Translations under genes and position numbers: made by a program | Source: DATAES01 sp036493595 | Lineage (GTDB): Bacteria; Actinomycetota; Acidimicrobiia; Acidimicrobiales; JACDCH01 | Direction of reading: 5' to 3' | DNA length: 42,182 bases | NCBI GenBank assembly: GCA_036493595.1 | Contig: DASXPN010000097.1 | Coordinates: 1 to 42,182 of the forward strand | Shown: positions 7,699 through 14,726 of the stretch, in pieces | Numbering within the stretch: the first letter of the stretch is position 1 | How the letters are laid out: every line of letters begins with the position of its first letter | The notes under the pieces: model-generated | The model's input: the letters and a program-made list of their open reading frames with translations, nothing else | Database searches by the model: none | What the model was told of the DNA's origin: nothing

Positions 7699-8618
7699 GC
7701 CGCGGCGCGCACCTCTCGCCGTCGTGCCAGCTCGGAGTTGAGCTCCGCACCGAGCACGATCACGCGCCCGATGAAGAACAGCGACAGCAGGATGGCCGTC
7801 GCCGCGCCGAGACCGCCATACGCGGCAGACGAGCTCGACACCTTGCGTGCCACGTAGTACACGGTGACGACGTGCACCGCCTGGAGGCCGACGCTCACGA
7901 GGATCGCGCCAGGTACGAGCTGCAACACGGTGACATCGCCGTGCGGCAACTGCCACGAGACCCACAGCCAGAGCCCCGCCGCCACCAATGAGAAGAGCAC
8001 CACGACGATGATGCCCGGGCCCTCGGACGCCTCACGCACGCGCGTCTCGAGCGCGATCAGCGCGAAGCCGGTGACGAGCACCGCCGTCATCGCTCCGGCG
8101 GCCACGGGCTTCTTGTACGTGAACTTCCGGACCGGCCGTCCCCAGATCAACCCGTGCGTGATCGCCAATGCCTTCACGAACGCGACGCTGGTCAGATACA
8201 GCGCGGGCAGTCCGACCAGCAACGCCCAGAAGCGCGTCTTCTCCGCGCTGTGCGACGCGTTCGAGATCGACTGCGCCGTGAGGCCCAAGAAGCCGACCTG
8301 CTTGGCGACATCCTGTGGCGCCGACGAGCTCACGGACGAGAGCAACCCGAGCCCACCCACGAGCACGAGCACGAACGGCAACACCCAGAAGAAGAAGCGA
8401 TAGGCCAGCGCGCCGGCGAGGAGGCCGCCACCCCGTTCGAGGTCGTTCTCCACCGTCGAGAACGCGATGTCCAGCGTCGGATGGTCGGGTCGCGTCGCCT
8501 CGACCCGCTTGTAGGTGGCATCCGCCTTTTCACGGGCGGCAGCGACGGTCGTCTTCACCCGTTCTGGGAGTCCCGGCGGTGGGGATTCCGCCGGGACATC
8601 TCCCGGATCCGTCGCCAC
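7629..8618 (-). CDS. YihY/BrkB-family membrane protein
   Basis: About 329 aa from GTG 8618. Six TM segments typical of the YihY/virulence factor BrkB (formerly RNase BN) family start after a cytoplasmic N-terminus (STVENDLERGGGLLAGALAYRFFFWVLPFVLVL). The frame is open back to GTG 8657, but that start would lie within the shared operator; GTG 8618 places the operator and TACGGT hexamer at the same distances as in the other promoters. The C-terminal Ala/Glu-rich tail overlaps the 3' end of the radical-SAM gene on the other strand. The family's transport role is unproven. Confidence 0.85.
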   Translation of the reverse strand: MATDPGDVPAESPPPGLPERVKTTVAAAREKADATYKRVEATRPDHPTLDIAFSTVENDLERGGGLLAGALAYRFFFWVLPFVLVLVGGLGLLSSVSSSAPQDVAKQVGFLGLTAQSISNASHSAEKTRFWALLVGLPALYLTSVAFVKALAITHGLIWGRPVRKFTYKKPVAAGAMTAVLVTGFALIALETRVREASEGPGIIVVVLFSLVAAGLWLWVSWQLPHGDVTVLQLVPGAILVSVGLQAVHVVTVYYVARKVSSSSAAYGGLGAATAILLSLFFIGRVIVLGAELNSELARRREVRAAAQVAEAEAAAPESGPVSFDPGST

Positions 8619-8653
8619 TGGTCGAACCGTAGAGCCCGGTTCGTCTGGCGTAA

Positions 8654-8670
8654 TCACCCGCGCAGGATGA
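8654..8670 (-). promoter_or_regulatory. Inverted-repeat operator for the YihY gene
   Basis: TCACCC-GCGCA-GGATGA. Read on the minus strand, the repeat is followed after exactly 22 nt by TACGGT (8626-8631), a good -10, then 7 nt to GTG 8618. This geometry is what selects the internal start. Confidence 0.65.
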
Positions 8671-8679
8671 GCGACGCGC

Positions 8680-9084
8680 TCACGATGGGTGGCGGAGCTC
8701 GCCGCCGTGCATGCAGAGCGCGTAGATCACGACCACGTCGAGCGCGATGACGATGATCGACCACGCGGGATAGGCGGCGATGAACACGAGGTTCGTGATC
8801 GCGCTGATCAAGGCGAGGATGACACCGAGCGTGCGGGCCCATGTCTTGCCGTTCAGCACCGCGACGCCGGCAACGGCCACGAGCAGGCCGAGCGCGAAAT
8901 GGGTCCAGCCCCACACCGTGTAGTCAGCGGAGAAAGCGAGGCCCTTGTCGGTCACGAGGTACCACTGGTCGTCGAACACCGCGACCAGTCCCTGGATCTG
9001 CTGGAAGATGCCGACCATGATCATCATGAACCCGGCGAACATCGCCCACGTCGACCAGCCGGTTCGTTCCTGGTAGGTCTGCAT
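8680..9084 (-). CDS. DUF7144-family membrane protein
   Basis: 134 aa from ATG 9084 (the frame is open further upstream, but that sequence is Arg/His-rich and non-coding in character). Four TM helices are seen at about 13-35, 57-77, 83-103 and 107-124. The stretch WTHFALGLLVAVAGVAVLNG and the helix after it are characteristic of the DUF7144 family of actinobacterial small membrane proteins, whose function is unknown. No Shine-Dalgarno. The upstream hexamer GATACT and a half-conserved operator fit the cluster promoter pattern. It shares a divergent promoter region with the Thr-rich lipoprotein. Confidence 0.8.
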   Translation of the reverse strand: MQTYQERTGWSTWAMFAGFMMIMVGIFQQIQGLVAVFDDQWYLVTDKGLAFSADYTVWGWTHFALGLLVAVAGVAVLNGKTWARTLGVILALISAITNLVFIAAYPAWSIIVIALDVVVIYALCMHGGELRHPS

Positions 9085-9119
9085 CGACGCGAGTATCCGA
9101 CCAGGTCCGCGGTCGAACG

Positions 9120-9136
9120 TCCTTCCAATCGGGTGA
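9120..9136 (-). promoter_or_regulatory. Half-degenerate operator for the DUF7144 gene
   Basis: TCCTTC-CAATC-GGGTGA. The arm distal to the gene is perfect and the proximal arm is degraded. Still, 22 nt downstream on the minus strand lies GATACT (9092-9097), then 7 nt to ATG 9084, the same spacing as the better sites. Confidence 0.45.
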
Positions 9137-9161
9137 TTGCCCCGACCCCGGGTTCGCGGGA

Positions 9162-9178
9162 TCACTCCCGACGGGTGA
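9162..9178 (+). promoter_or_regulatory. Inverted-repeat operator for the Thr-rich lipoprotein
   Basis: TCACTC-CCGAC-GGGTGA, ending 22 nt before GACGAT (9201-9206); ATG 9213 follows after 6 nt. No Shine-Dalgarno. Confidence 0.65.
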
Positions 9179-9212
9179 CGCCGCGAGGCGCGGCGCCGCC
9201 GACGATGGCCGC

Positions 9213-10070
9213 ATGCCCAGAACCGTGCGTTGGTGCGTGCTGCTCGCGGCGACGTTCGCGCTGGCGAGTTGCGGTGGCGGGGGCGGCGGCCAAGCCGGTG
9301 GATCGGGCGGACCGACTTCCCGGTTGACCACCACCACCGCCGCGGAGAACGGCGCGCCGGGCACGGACCAGACGACCACGACCTCACGACTCACGACGAC
9401 CACCGAGGCTTCGACGATCACGACGGCACGATCGACGACCACGACCGCGCCTTCGACAACGACGACCACGAGGCCGGCGTCGACCACGACCACGTCGACG
9501 ACGTCGCCCCGGTCGACGACCACCGAAGCGCCGGCCACGACCGAGGGAGCTCTCCCACCGACGACGGCGACGCCGTCCACAGCGCCGGCGGCGACCACCC
9601 AGGAGGGCGACACCGGCGCGTGGTGGTTGCTCCTGCTCGTCGTCGTCGCGGCGGGCGTCCTCGTGTGGCTGCTCACGCGCAAGAAGGGACCGCCGCCGAT
9701 CGACCCGCAGTTCCGCGCCCAAGCACTGCAACTCGCGAACGACATCGACTCGGTCAGTCATCTGCTCTCAGCCGGCACCGACCCCGACGGACCGATCGCC
9801 AACGAGCGTTGGGCCGGACTACTCAGCCGCAGTCAGGAGTTGCGCCGCCTGGCGGCCAACCTCGCGGCAAGCGCGTCCACACCCGTCTTGCGCGACGCGA
9901 TCACCGCGCCCGCCACTGCGTTGCAGTCGCTCGAACTCAGCGCCGACGCGGCGCGCCTCCACATCGTCGGGTCAGCGCAAGCGGCAACGAACGACGCGCA
10001 GCGCGTCGACGCGGCGGTGCTGCAGTTGCGGACAGCACTCAACCCCGCGACCGAGCCTCAGCCGAGCTGA
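9213..10070 (+). CDS. Thr-rich lipoprotein with internal TM segment
   Basis: 285 aa. A lipoprotein signal with lipobox LASC (Cys 20) is followed by a Gly run, then a long Thr/Ser/Pro/Ala stalk (about 34-128) built of TTTT-type repeats. Next is a TM helix (about 135-156, WWLLLLVVVAAGVLVWLL) followed by RKK, and a helical C-terminal domain (160-285). This predicts an extracytoplasmic Thr-rich, possibly glycosylated, stalk with a cytoplasmic helical domain. A signal peptide plus a later TM is compatible with two anchors. No family is recognised. Expression appears tied to the cluster operator. Confidence 0.75.
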   Translation: MPRTVRWCVLLAATFALASCGGGGGGQAGGSGGPTSRLTTTTAAENGAPGTDQTTTTSRLTTTTEASTITTARSTTTTAPSTTTTTRPASTTTTSTTSPRSTTTEAPATTEGALPPTTATPSTAPAATTQEGDTGAWWLLLLVVVAAGVLVWLLTRKKGPPPIDPQFRAQALQLANDIDSVSHLLSAGTDPDGPIANERWAGLLSRSQELRRLAANLAASASTPVLRDAITAPATALQSLELSADAARLHIVGSAQAATNDAQRVDAAVLQLRTALNPATEPQPS

Positions 10071-10074
10071 GAGG

Positions 10075-10674
10075 TCAGGTCTCCCGAAAGGCGCGCAGCG
10101 CGCGTCGCCACACGCCGCGATACGCGTCGAGCCCGTCGACGGCGAGCCAGTCTTCGGGTCCGGCGGCGATCGACACGCGCTCGGGGATGCTGCCCCACAC
10201 CGGCACTTGCGCGTCGGTCCACCTCGACACCGCTTCTTGGTAGTCACGCGTGTAGGGACGAGCGGCCGCGATGACGAGGCCGAGCGGCACGTTGACGGGC
10301 ACCATGCCGACGATGGCCTCGACCCGAGCCGTTTCGATGCCGCCGACCCGGGCCGGGACGATCACGACGTCCGCGTGATCGATCGCCCGCGCCGTGAGTC
10401 GGTCGTTGCCCGGCGGGGTGTCGACGATGGCGACCTCGTCGGCCTCGACCCGCTCGAGCGCCCTCGCGACCAGCCGCTCGGTCGGCGCCTCGACCGCCAG
10501 CACCTGATCGAGCTCCTCGTCAGGCGCCTTCTCGATCCAATCGGCGCTGCTGGCCTGCGGGTCGGCGTCGACCAAGGTGGTCGTCCGCCGAGTCGCGGCC
10601 GCCAGCGCCGCCAGGTAGACGGCCGTGGTCGTCTTGCCCACGCCGCCCTTCAGCGCAGCTACTACGACGATCAT
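10075..10674 (-). CDS. Orphan ParA/MinD-like P-loop ATPase
   Basis: 199 aa from ATG 10674. It has the deviant Walker A KGGVGKTT (9-16), Walker A' LVDADPQASSADW and a Walker-B-like VAIVDTPPG. These place it among short ParA-family ATPases that form ATP-dependent dimers and position cargo. No parB-like gene, centromere repeats or plasmid functions lie nearby, so chromosome or plasmid partition is not supported. Its stop lies 4 bp from the stop of the convergent lipoprotein gene. The longer open frame upstream of 10674 is not used because the protein starts directly at the P-loop strand (MIVVVAALKGG). Confidence 0.82.
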   Translation of the reverse strand: MIVVVAALKGGVGKTTTAVYLAALAAATRRTTTLVDADPQASSADWIEKAPDEELDQVLAVEAPTERLVARALERVEADEVAIVDTPPGNDRLTARAIDHADVVIVPARVGGIETARVEAIVGMVPVNVPLGLVIAAARPYTRDYQEAVSRWTDAQVPVWGSIPERVSIAAGPEDWLAVDGLDAYRGVWRRALRAFRET

Positions 10675-10745
10675 CGTGGCAACGTAGCCACTCCGAGCGA
10701 CCCCGGCCCAAAAGTTCGGCCCAAAGGTGACGCGCCGGCAGGCGC

Positions 10746-11216
10746 TCAGGAGCCCGAGGGGGCGTCCGCGGCGGCGATGAGGAACACCGGATGGTCGGGC
10801 GCGATACGGCGCAGGTCCTCTTCGGACGACTTGGCGTCGACCCCACCAAAGAACACGCCGACCTCCATCTTCCAACGCCGGAGATACGCCCGCAGGATGT
10901 CGACCTTGTCGTCGTCGCCGACCTCGGTCGCGCTGAACGGTTCGACCCTGCGTCCGACGCGCAGCTCCCCCTGGCCGGCGGCTCGCATGTTCTTGACCCA
11001 CTGCGTGTGGCCTCGGGGCGCGACGAGATAGCGCTCGCCGTCGTGCGTGAGCAGGTTCACCGGCGTCGACCGCCACTCACCCGACTTTCGACCGCGCACC
11101 CGCAACACGCGAGAGCCCCACACACTGATGCCGAGCCGGGTGAGCACGGCGATGAACGGATTGAACACCCAGCGAGTGAACAATCCCGGCTTCCGATAAT
11201 GCGGTGCTTGGCTCAT
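10746..11216 (-). CDS. Nitroreductase/deazaflavin (F420)-dependent oxidoreductase family protein
   Basis: 156 aa from ATG 11216 (MSQAPHYRK). It carries the DUF385/Ddn-like pattern: an amphipathic N-terminus (PGLFTRWVFNPFIAVLTRLG), then VLRVRGRKSGEWRSTPVNLLTHDGERYLVAPRGHTQWVKNMRAAG. The family has a split beta-barrel that binds F420 or flavin and reduces quinones or nitro compounds. The cluster operator at 11228-11244 is only 11 bp upstream and points the other way; bound protein there could interfere with this gene's promoter. Confidence 0.85.
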   Translation of the reverse strand: MSQAPHYRKPGLFTRWVFNPFIAVLTRLGISVWGSRVLRVRGRKSGEWRSTPVNLLTHDGERYLVAPRGHTQWVKNMRAAGQGELRVGRRVEPFSATEVGDDDKVDILRAYLRRWKMEVGVFFGGVDAKSSEEDLRRIAPDHPVFLIAAADAPSGS

Positions 11217-11227
11217 ACATGGTCTCC

Positions 11228-11244
11228 TCACCCTGTGCGGGTGA
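11228..11244 (+). promoter_or_regulatory. Inverted-repeat operator for the second PLDc_N/SHOCT gene
   Basis: TCACCC-TGTGC-GGGTGA, perfect arms. It ends 22 nt before CACAGT (11267-11272), with ATG 11280 after 7 more nt and no Shine-Dalgarno. Confidence 0.7.
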
Positions 11245-11279
11245 CGACGAATGGGGCGTTACGCCGCACAGTTGTCACC

Positions 11280-11675
11280 ATGACACTCGGGTACGACTTC
11301 CCGCTCCTGCAAGTGTTCTTCTCGATTCTGTGGTTCTTCTTGTTCGTGGTGTGGATCATGCTGCTGTTCCACGTCATCGTCGATGTCTTCCGGAGCCACG
11401 ACCTGAGCGGGTTGGCGAAGGGCCTCTGGTTGCTCCTCATCTTCGTGCTGCCGCTGTTCGGGACGTTGATCTACCTGATCGCTCGAGGTGGATCGATGAC
11501 CGACCGCGACATCTCGAACGCGCAAGCGCAAGAAGACAGGTTCCGCAGCTACGTGCAGGAGACCGCGGGCAGCTCGGGTACCGCCGACCAAGTCGCCCAG
11601 CTCGCGGCATTGCGTGATTCGGGCATCATCACCGACGCGGAGTTCGAACAGGGCAAAGCCAAGGTTTTGGCCTGA
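11280..11675 (+). CDS. PLDc_N / SHOCT-domain membrane protein, paralogue
   Basis: 131 aa from ATG 11280; the frame is open further upstream but no promoter or homology supports it. Two TM helices (about 8-34 and 45-66), then a linker and a C-terminal SHOCT (QLAALRDSGIITDAEFEQGKAKVL). It is close to the protein at 5967-6374 along its full length, except for a shorter Gly linker. Conservation of both protein and operator suggests duplication of a whole promoter-gene unit. Confidence 0.85.
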   Translation: MTLGYDFPLLQVFFSILWFFLFVVWIMLLFHVIVDVFRSHDLSGLAKGLWLLLIFVLPLFGTLIYLIARGGSMTDRDISNAQAQEDRFRSYVQETAGSSGTADQVAQLAALRDSGIITDAEFEQGKAKVLA

Positions 11676-11726
11676 CGCGGTCTGTCCGCCGGCGGGTGAC
11701 GGAGCTGTCGCGGTCAGACTGTCCGC

Positions 11727-12416
11727 ATGATGATCGGAGCGGTGTACGGGGAGGGCCGGCAGCGGATCGTCGATGTCGTCTCCGGGCTCACCGATGAAGA
11801 AGCGAATGCGCCAGTGCCGGCGTGCCCGGGTTGGACTGTCATCGACGTCCTCGCGCACGTGACCGGGGTCTGCGCGGACATCCTCGCCGGCAACCTCGAC
11901 GGCGTCGCCACCGACCCGTGGACCGAAGTGCAGGTCGCGGCGCGGCGCGGGTGCACCATCGACGACCTCGTGGCCGAGTGGTCCGAGACGGCACCGCAAT
12001 GCGAGGCCATGGCGGAGCACTTCCCCGAACGCGCCGCGGTGCAGTGGGTCACCGACCTGACGTCGCATGAGCACGACATCCGCGGGGCGACCATGCAGTC
12101 CGGCGGGCGGGACACCGCGGCGGTCGAGGTCGGGCTCGACTTCGTCCTCACTGCTGGTGTCAACGAGAGCATCAGCACACACGGACTGGCGCCACTCGAG
12201 GTGCACGCCGGCGATCGGTCATGGACCGTAGGTCCGCCGGACATCGTGTGCGACGCCACGCTCGAGGGTTCGGCGTTCGAGTTGCTGCGCGCGTTCACGG
12301 GCCGTCGGAGCATCACGCAGCTACGAAGGCTGAACTGGTCGGTCGATCCCGAGCCGTACCTGCCGGCCTTTGCGTACGGGCCGTTCACGGTCAGCCCGAT
12401 CGACATCAACGAGTGA
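11727..12416 (+). CDS. Maleylpyruvate isomerase-family (mycothiol-dependent) enzyme
   Basis: 229 aa, DinB-like MDMPI_N fold. Diagnostic stretches are ACPGWTVIDVLAHVTGV with a metal-ligand-type His, and VTDLTSHEHDIRGA with further ligands, followed by a C-terminal domain ending in the AFTGRRS region. The superfamily contains mycothiol-dependent maleylpyruvate isomerase and many uncharacterised thiol transferases. True maleylpyruvate isomerase would fit the gentisate genes at the far end of the window, but those are 29 kb away, so the assignment stays at family level. A lone GGGTGA half-site (11694-11699) precedes it without the partner arm or the right spacing. Confidence 0.8.
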   Translation: MMIGAVYGEGRQRIVDVVSGLTDEEANAPVPACPGWTVIDVLAHVTGVCADILAGNLDGVATDPWTEVQVAARRGCTIDDLVAEWSETAPQCEAMAEHFPERAAVQWVTDLTSHEHDIRGATMQSGGRDTAAVEVGLDFVLTAGVNESISTHGLAPLEVHAGDRSWTVGPPDIVCDATLEGSAFELLRAFTGRRSITQLRRLNWSVDPEPYLPAFAYGPFTVSPIDINE

Positions 12417-12421
12417 TCGAG

Positions 12422-12634
12422 TCAGCTGTCCCCGACATGGGTGGCCGACGCCCGGAGCAGTGAGACGGCCAGCAGCGCCGACACCGCCAGCGGGAGCAAC
12501 CACCACCAGTTGTGACCGTTGTGGGCCGCGGCGTACACCACGACAAGGGTCACGACGACACCGATCGCCAACCGCCAGTCGTCACCGATGACGAAGTCGT
12601 ACCAGAACCGACCGAAGCCCTTGAGCGCGTTCAT
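12422..12634 (-). CDS. Small two-TM membrane protein
   Basis: 70 aa. Two TM helices at about 21-36 and 43-61 are separated by AAHNGHNWWW. Its ATG overlaps the stop of the upstream gene (12631-12634, ATGA), so it is translated together with the COG4280-like membrane protein and may be its partner. No named family is recognised. Confidence 0.65.
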   Translation of the reverse strand: MNALKGFGRFWYDFVIGDDWRLAIGVVVTLVVVYAAAHNGHNWWWLLPLAVSALLAVSLLRASATHVGDS

Positions 12635-13386
12635 CGCACCGTCGCCCTCGGGCCGACTGCTCGAGCGTGGCGCTGGCGCAGGAGACGGACCAACAGCGCA
12701 CTCGTTGCGATCACATATACGAGGACACCGAAGAGAGCGGCGTCGCCTCCCGGCCAGTCGAGACCGGCGCCCTCACCTGACCAGAAGATGCCGAAGGTCG
12801 TCAGCATCACGCCGACCGCGAACTTCATCGTGTTCTCGGGCACCCGACTCAACGGCCGGTGCACGAACAGTCCCCCGATGAGGACGACCACCGCGGCGGC
12901 CACCGCGCCGACCGCCGCGAGCGCGACGTTGCCCTGCGCGCTCCCGAAGGTCACGACGATGAACGCGACTTCGAGACCTTCGAGGAAGACACCCTTGAAG
13001 GAAACCGTGAACGTGTACCAGTCGATGCCTTCGTCGTCACGCGCGGCCGCCAGCGCGGCGCGTTGCTCGTCGGCGTAGATCGCGTCCTCGTCGTGCAGGG
13101 CCTTGAAGCCGCTGGCACGCAGTACGGCCTTGCGCAACCACTGCAAGCCGAAGACCAGCAGCAGCGCGCCGATGAAGAGGCGAAGGCCGTCGATGGGCAG
13201 GTGCGCGAGTGCGGGACCGAGGGCGGCGATGACCGCCGCCAACGTGGCGAGCGCGGTGACCGTGCCGATGATCGCCGAGCGCCAGCCGCGGGTGACGCCG
13301 ACGGCGAGGACGATCGTGAGGGCCTCCACCATCTCGACCGCGCAGGCGAGGAACGCTGCTGCGACCAGGAAGACGTCGTGCGTCAT
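12631..13386 (-). CDS. COG4280-like integral membrane protein, possible metal/ion transporter
   Basis: 251 aa with about seven TM segments. Two similar membrane motifs stand out: CAVEMVEALTIVLAVG in TM1 and KGVFLEGLEVAFIVVTFG in a middle TM, each with Glu-x2-Glu. The second resembles the REGLE motif of FTR1-type iron permeases, and paired acidic repeats are typical of UPF0016/FTR1-like transporters. A charged cytoplasmic loop (HDEDAIYADEQRAALAAARDD) lies between them. COG4280 membership is from memory of this layout; a transport function is inference. Confidence 0.65.
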   Translation of the reverse strand: MTHDVFLVAAAFLACAVEMVEALTIVLAVGVTRGWRSAIIGTVTALATLAAVIAALGPALAHLPIDGLRLFIGALLLVFGLQWLRKAVLRASGFKALHDEDAIYADEQRAALAAARDDEGIDWYTFTVSFKGVFLEGLEVAFIVVTFGSAQGNVALAAVGAVAAAVVVLIGGLFVHRPLSRVPENTMKFAVGVMLTTFGIFWSGEGAGLDWPGGDAALFGVLVYVIATSALLVRLLRQRHARAVGPRATVR

Positions 13387-13463
13387 CCACGCTCCCGACT
13401 CAGCCGTCTCACGTCGACATGCCTACACCGCGGGCGCAACATCACGCCCCTCACGCTGCACCG

Positions 13464-14543
13464 CTACTGGAACGAGGGCTGTAGCGAGTCCTGCTCGAGC
13501 TCGACAAACGTGCGCCCGGGAGCGAACACGAACTGTGCCCCGGTGCTGTCGGTGAACGTGGTCGGGGCAGTGGTGGCGGGACGAGACCACGTTCCTGGCA
13601 CGAGCTGGCCGTCACGCAGCAACCAGCAGGGGCCTTGTCCGATGACGACGACGAGTGGATCCTCGACACCGGTCACATCGAACACGCCCGAGCCCTCGAT
13701 CGGCACCGACATGACCAACACGTTGTTGGCGTCGATCTGACTGCCGTCTTCGAGCAGGTCGGGCTTGCCGTTCTGGTCGCGGTCCCACGTGCCCGACAGC
13801 GTGTTCCAGTGCCAGGTCGCCGACGAGCGCTCACCCAGCGGCACATCGGCCTGCGTCACCGGGGTACCGGGCGTCGCCGGCCCGTAGTGGAACAGCTGTG
13901 GCGGCGCGGCCGAGTGGTCGCCGGCATCGGCACCCGCCTGGTAGAGGTTGGCGGTCGAGGCGTACACGTTGTGGGGCGCACTCTTGCCATGGGCGCGGTA
14001 GAAGGCGCTCACGCCATCGTCGTTGGAGATCAGCGTCGCACCGGAGTGATCCTGTGACGGTGCGATCTCGCCGGGCGCGGCACCCGAGTAGGCGAAGATC
14101 CCGCCCCCGAGTTGATCGAGCAGATCCGCATCCACGGGTCGAGCGGACCGGATCGGTCCCACCGGATCTGCGTCCTGTGACTGGAAGACCGCGAACAAAC
14201 GCGTCAGGCCACCTTCGACCAGCGCCTCGTAGACGATGTCAGCCTGGTTCAGCCCCGACTGCGGGAGCGCATCGGAGATGTTGTCGATCTTGATCGACAG
14301 CGCCGGACGGGTGGCCGGGCCGGCACCGGTGGGGAGGCCGGTGAGCGGGAACACCGGAGGCGGCGCGGTGGTGGTCGGCGCGGTGGGCGGCGTACCGGTC
14401 GTCGGACTCGCGCCCGTACTGGTATTCGACTTCTTGGCACCGCAACTGGCGAGCGATCCGACGAGTACGACGACGGCGACGGCGACGAAGCACGACCGGA
14501 AACGGCCGAGCTTTTGCTGGTTCGACACTTTATTCACCCACAT
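13464..14543 (-). CDS. DUF3048-domain (YerB-like) lipoprotein
   Basis: 359 aa. The signal peptide ends in lipobox LASC (Cys 34) and is followed by a Thr/Pro-rich linker (to about 65). The DUF3048 N-terminal domain follows (FPLTGLPTG, RPALSIKIDNISDALPQSGLNQADIVYEALVEGG, PVGPIRSARPVD), then the C-terminal domain ending VFAPGRTFVELEQD. It is exported and membrane-anchored. The function of the family is not settled (a cell-wall association is usual). ATG 14543 gives a longer n-region; GTG 14528 is possible. It is divergently paired with a close paralogue at 14727. Confidence 0.85.
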   Translation of the reverse strand: MWVNKVSNQQKLGRFRSCFVAVAVVVLVGSLASCGAKKSNTSTGASPTTGTPPTAPTTTAPPPVFPLTGLPTGAGPATRPALSIKIDNISDALPQSGLNQADIVYEALVEGGLTRLFAVFQSQDADPVGPIRSARPVDADLLDQLGGGIFAYSGAAPGEIAPSQDHSGATLISNDDGVSAFYRAHGKSAPHNVYASTANLYQAGADAGDHSAAPPQLFHYGPATPGTPVTQADVPLGERSSATWHWNTLSGTWDRDQNGKPDLLEDGSQIDANNVLVMSVPIEGSGVFDVTGVEDPLVVVIGQGPCWLLRDGQLVPGTWSRPATTAPTTFTDSTGAQFVFAPGRTFVELEQDSLQPSFQ

Positions 14544-14726
14544 CCATTAAAAAGACACGTACAGCCAGGACCGTACGAAAGTTCAACGGCTGGATGGGGG
14601 ACCCCTCTCAGCGGCGTGAAAGAACCACGGAACGTCGGCCGGAGCGATCGAGGTTGGCATGCGTCCCCGACCTCGCGCCAAACGGGCTGGCAGGCCGCCC
14701 GCTCGCTACTGTCGCCGTGCTTGAAC
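14522..14726 (+). promoter_or_regulatory. Promoter and long structured leader of the second DUF3048 gene
   Basis: A plausible promoter is TCGACA (14522-14527), 17 nt, CATTAA (14545-14550). It would start transcripts near 14557 and leave a leader of about 170 nt before GTG 14727. The leader contains several complementary segments: CAGCC/GGCTG (about 14562 and 14590), CGTG/CACG around an AAAGAAC loop, and CGAGGT/ACCTCG. It also has GGGGGACCCC and GCGTGAAAG tracts. This looks like a structured RNA, but I could not match it to a riboswitch class with confidence. Confidence 0.4.

Noticed and set aside
9310..9600. Short repeats of the ACGACC type, at first sight an array
   Set aside because: They are codons for the Thr-rich stalk of the lipoprotein; there are no spacers, so this is not a CRISPR array.
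10680..11076. N-terminal extension of the ParA-like frame
   Set aside because: It overlaps the deazaflavin oxidoreductase gene out of frame, and the ATPase fold starts exactly at ATG 10674.
11228..11244. The operator as activator site for the minus-strand deazaflavin oxidoreductase
   Set aside because: Only 11 bp separate it from that ATG, leaving no room for a -10 at the common spacing.
11683..11699. GGGTGA half-site before the maleylpyruvate-isomerase-family gene
   Set aside because: The left arm is absent and the spacing to the ATG is 27 nt with no hexamer at 22 nt, so it does not fit the operator rule.
14557..14640. c-di-GMP-I (GEMM) riboswitch
   Set aside because: Some GAAAG-type tetraloop sequence is present, but the conserved ACGCAAAGCC segment and flanking stems are missing.
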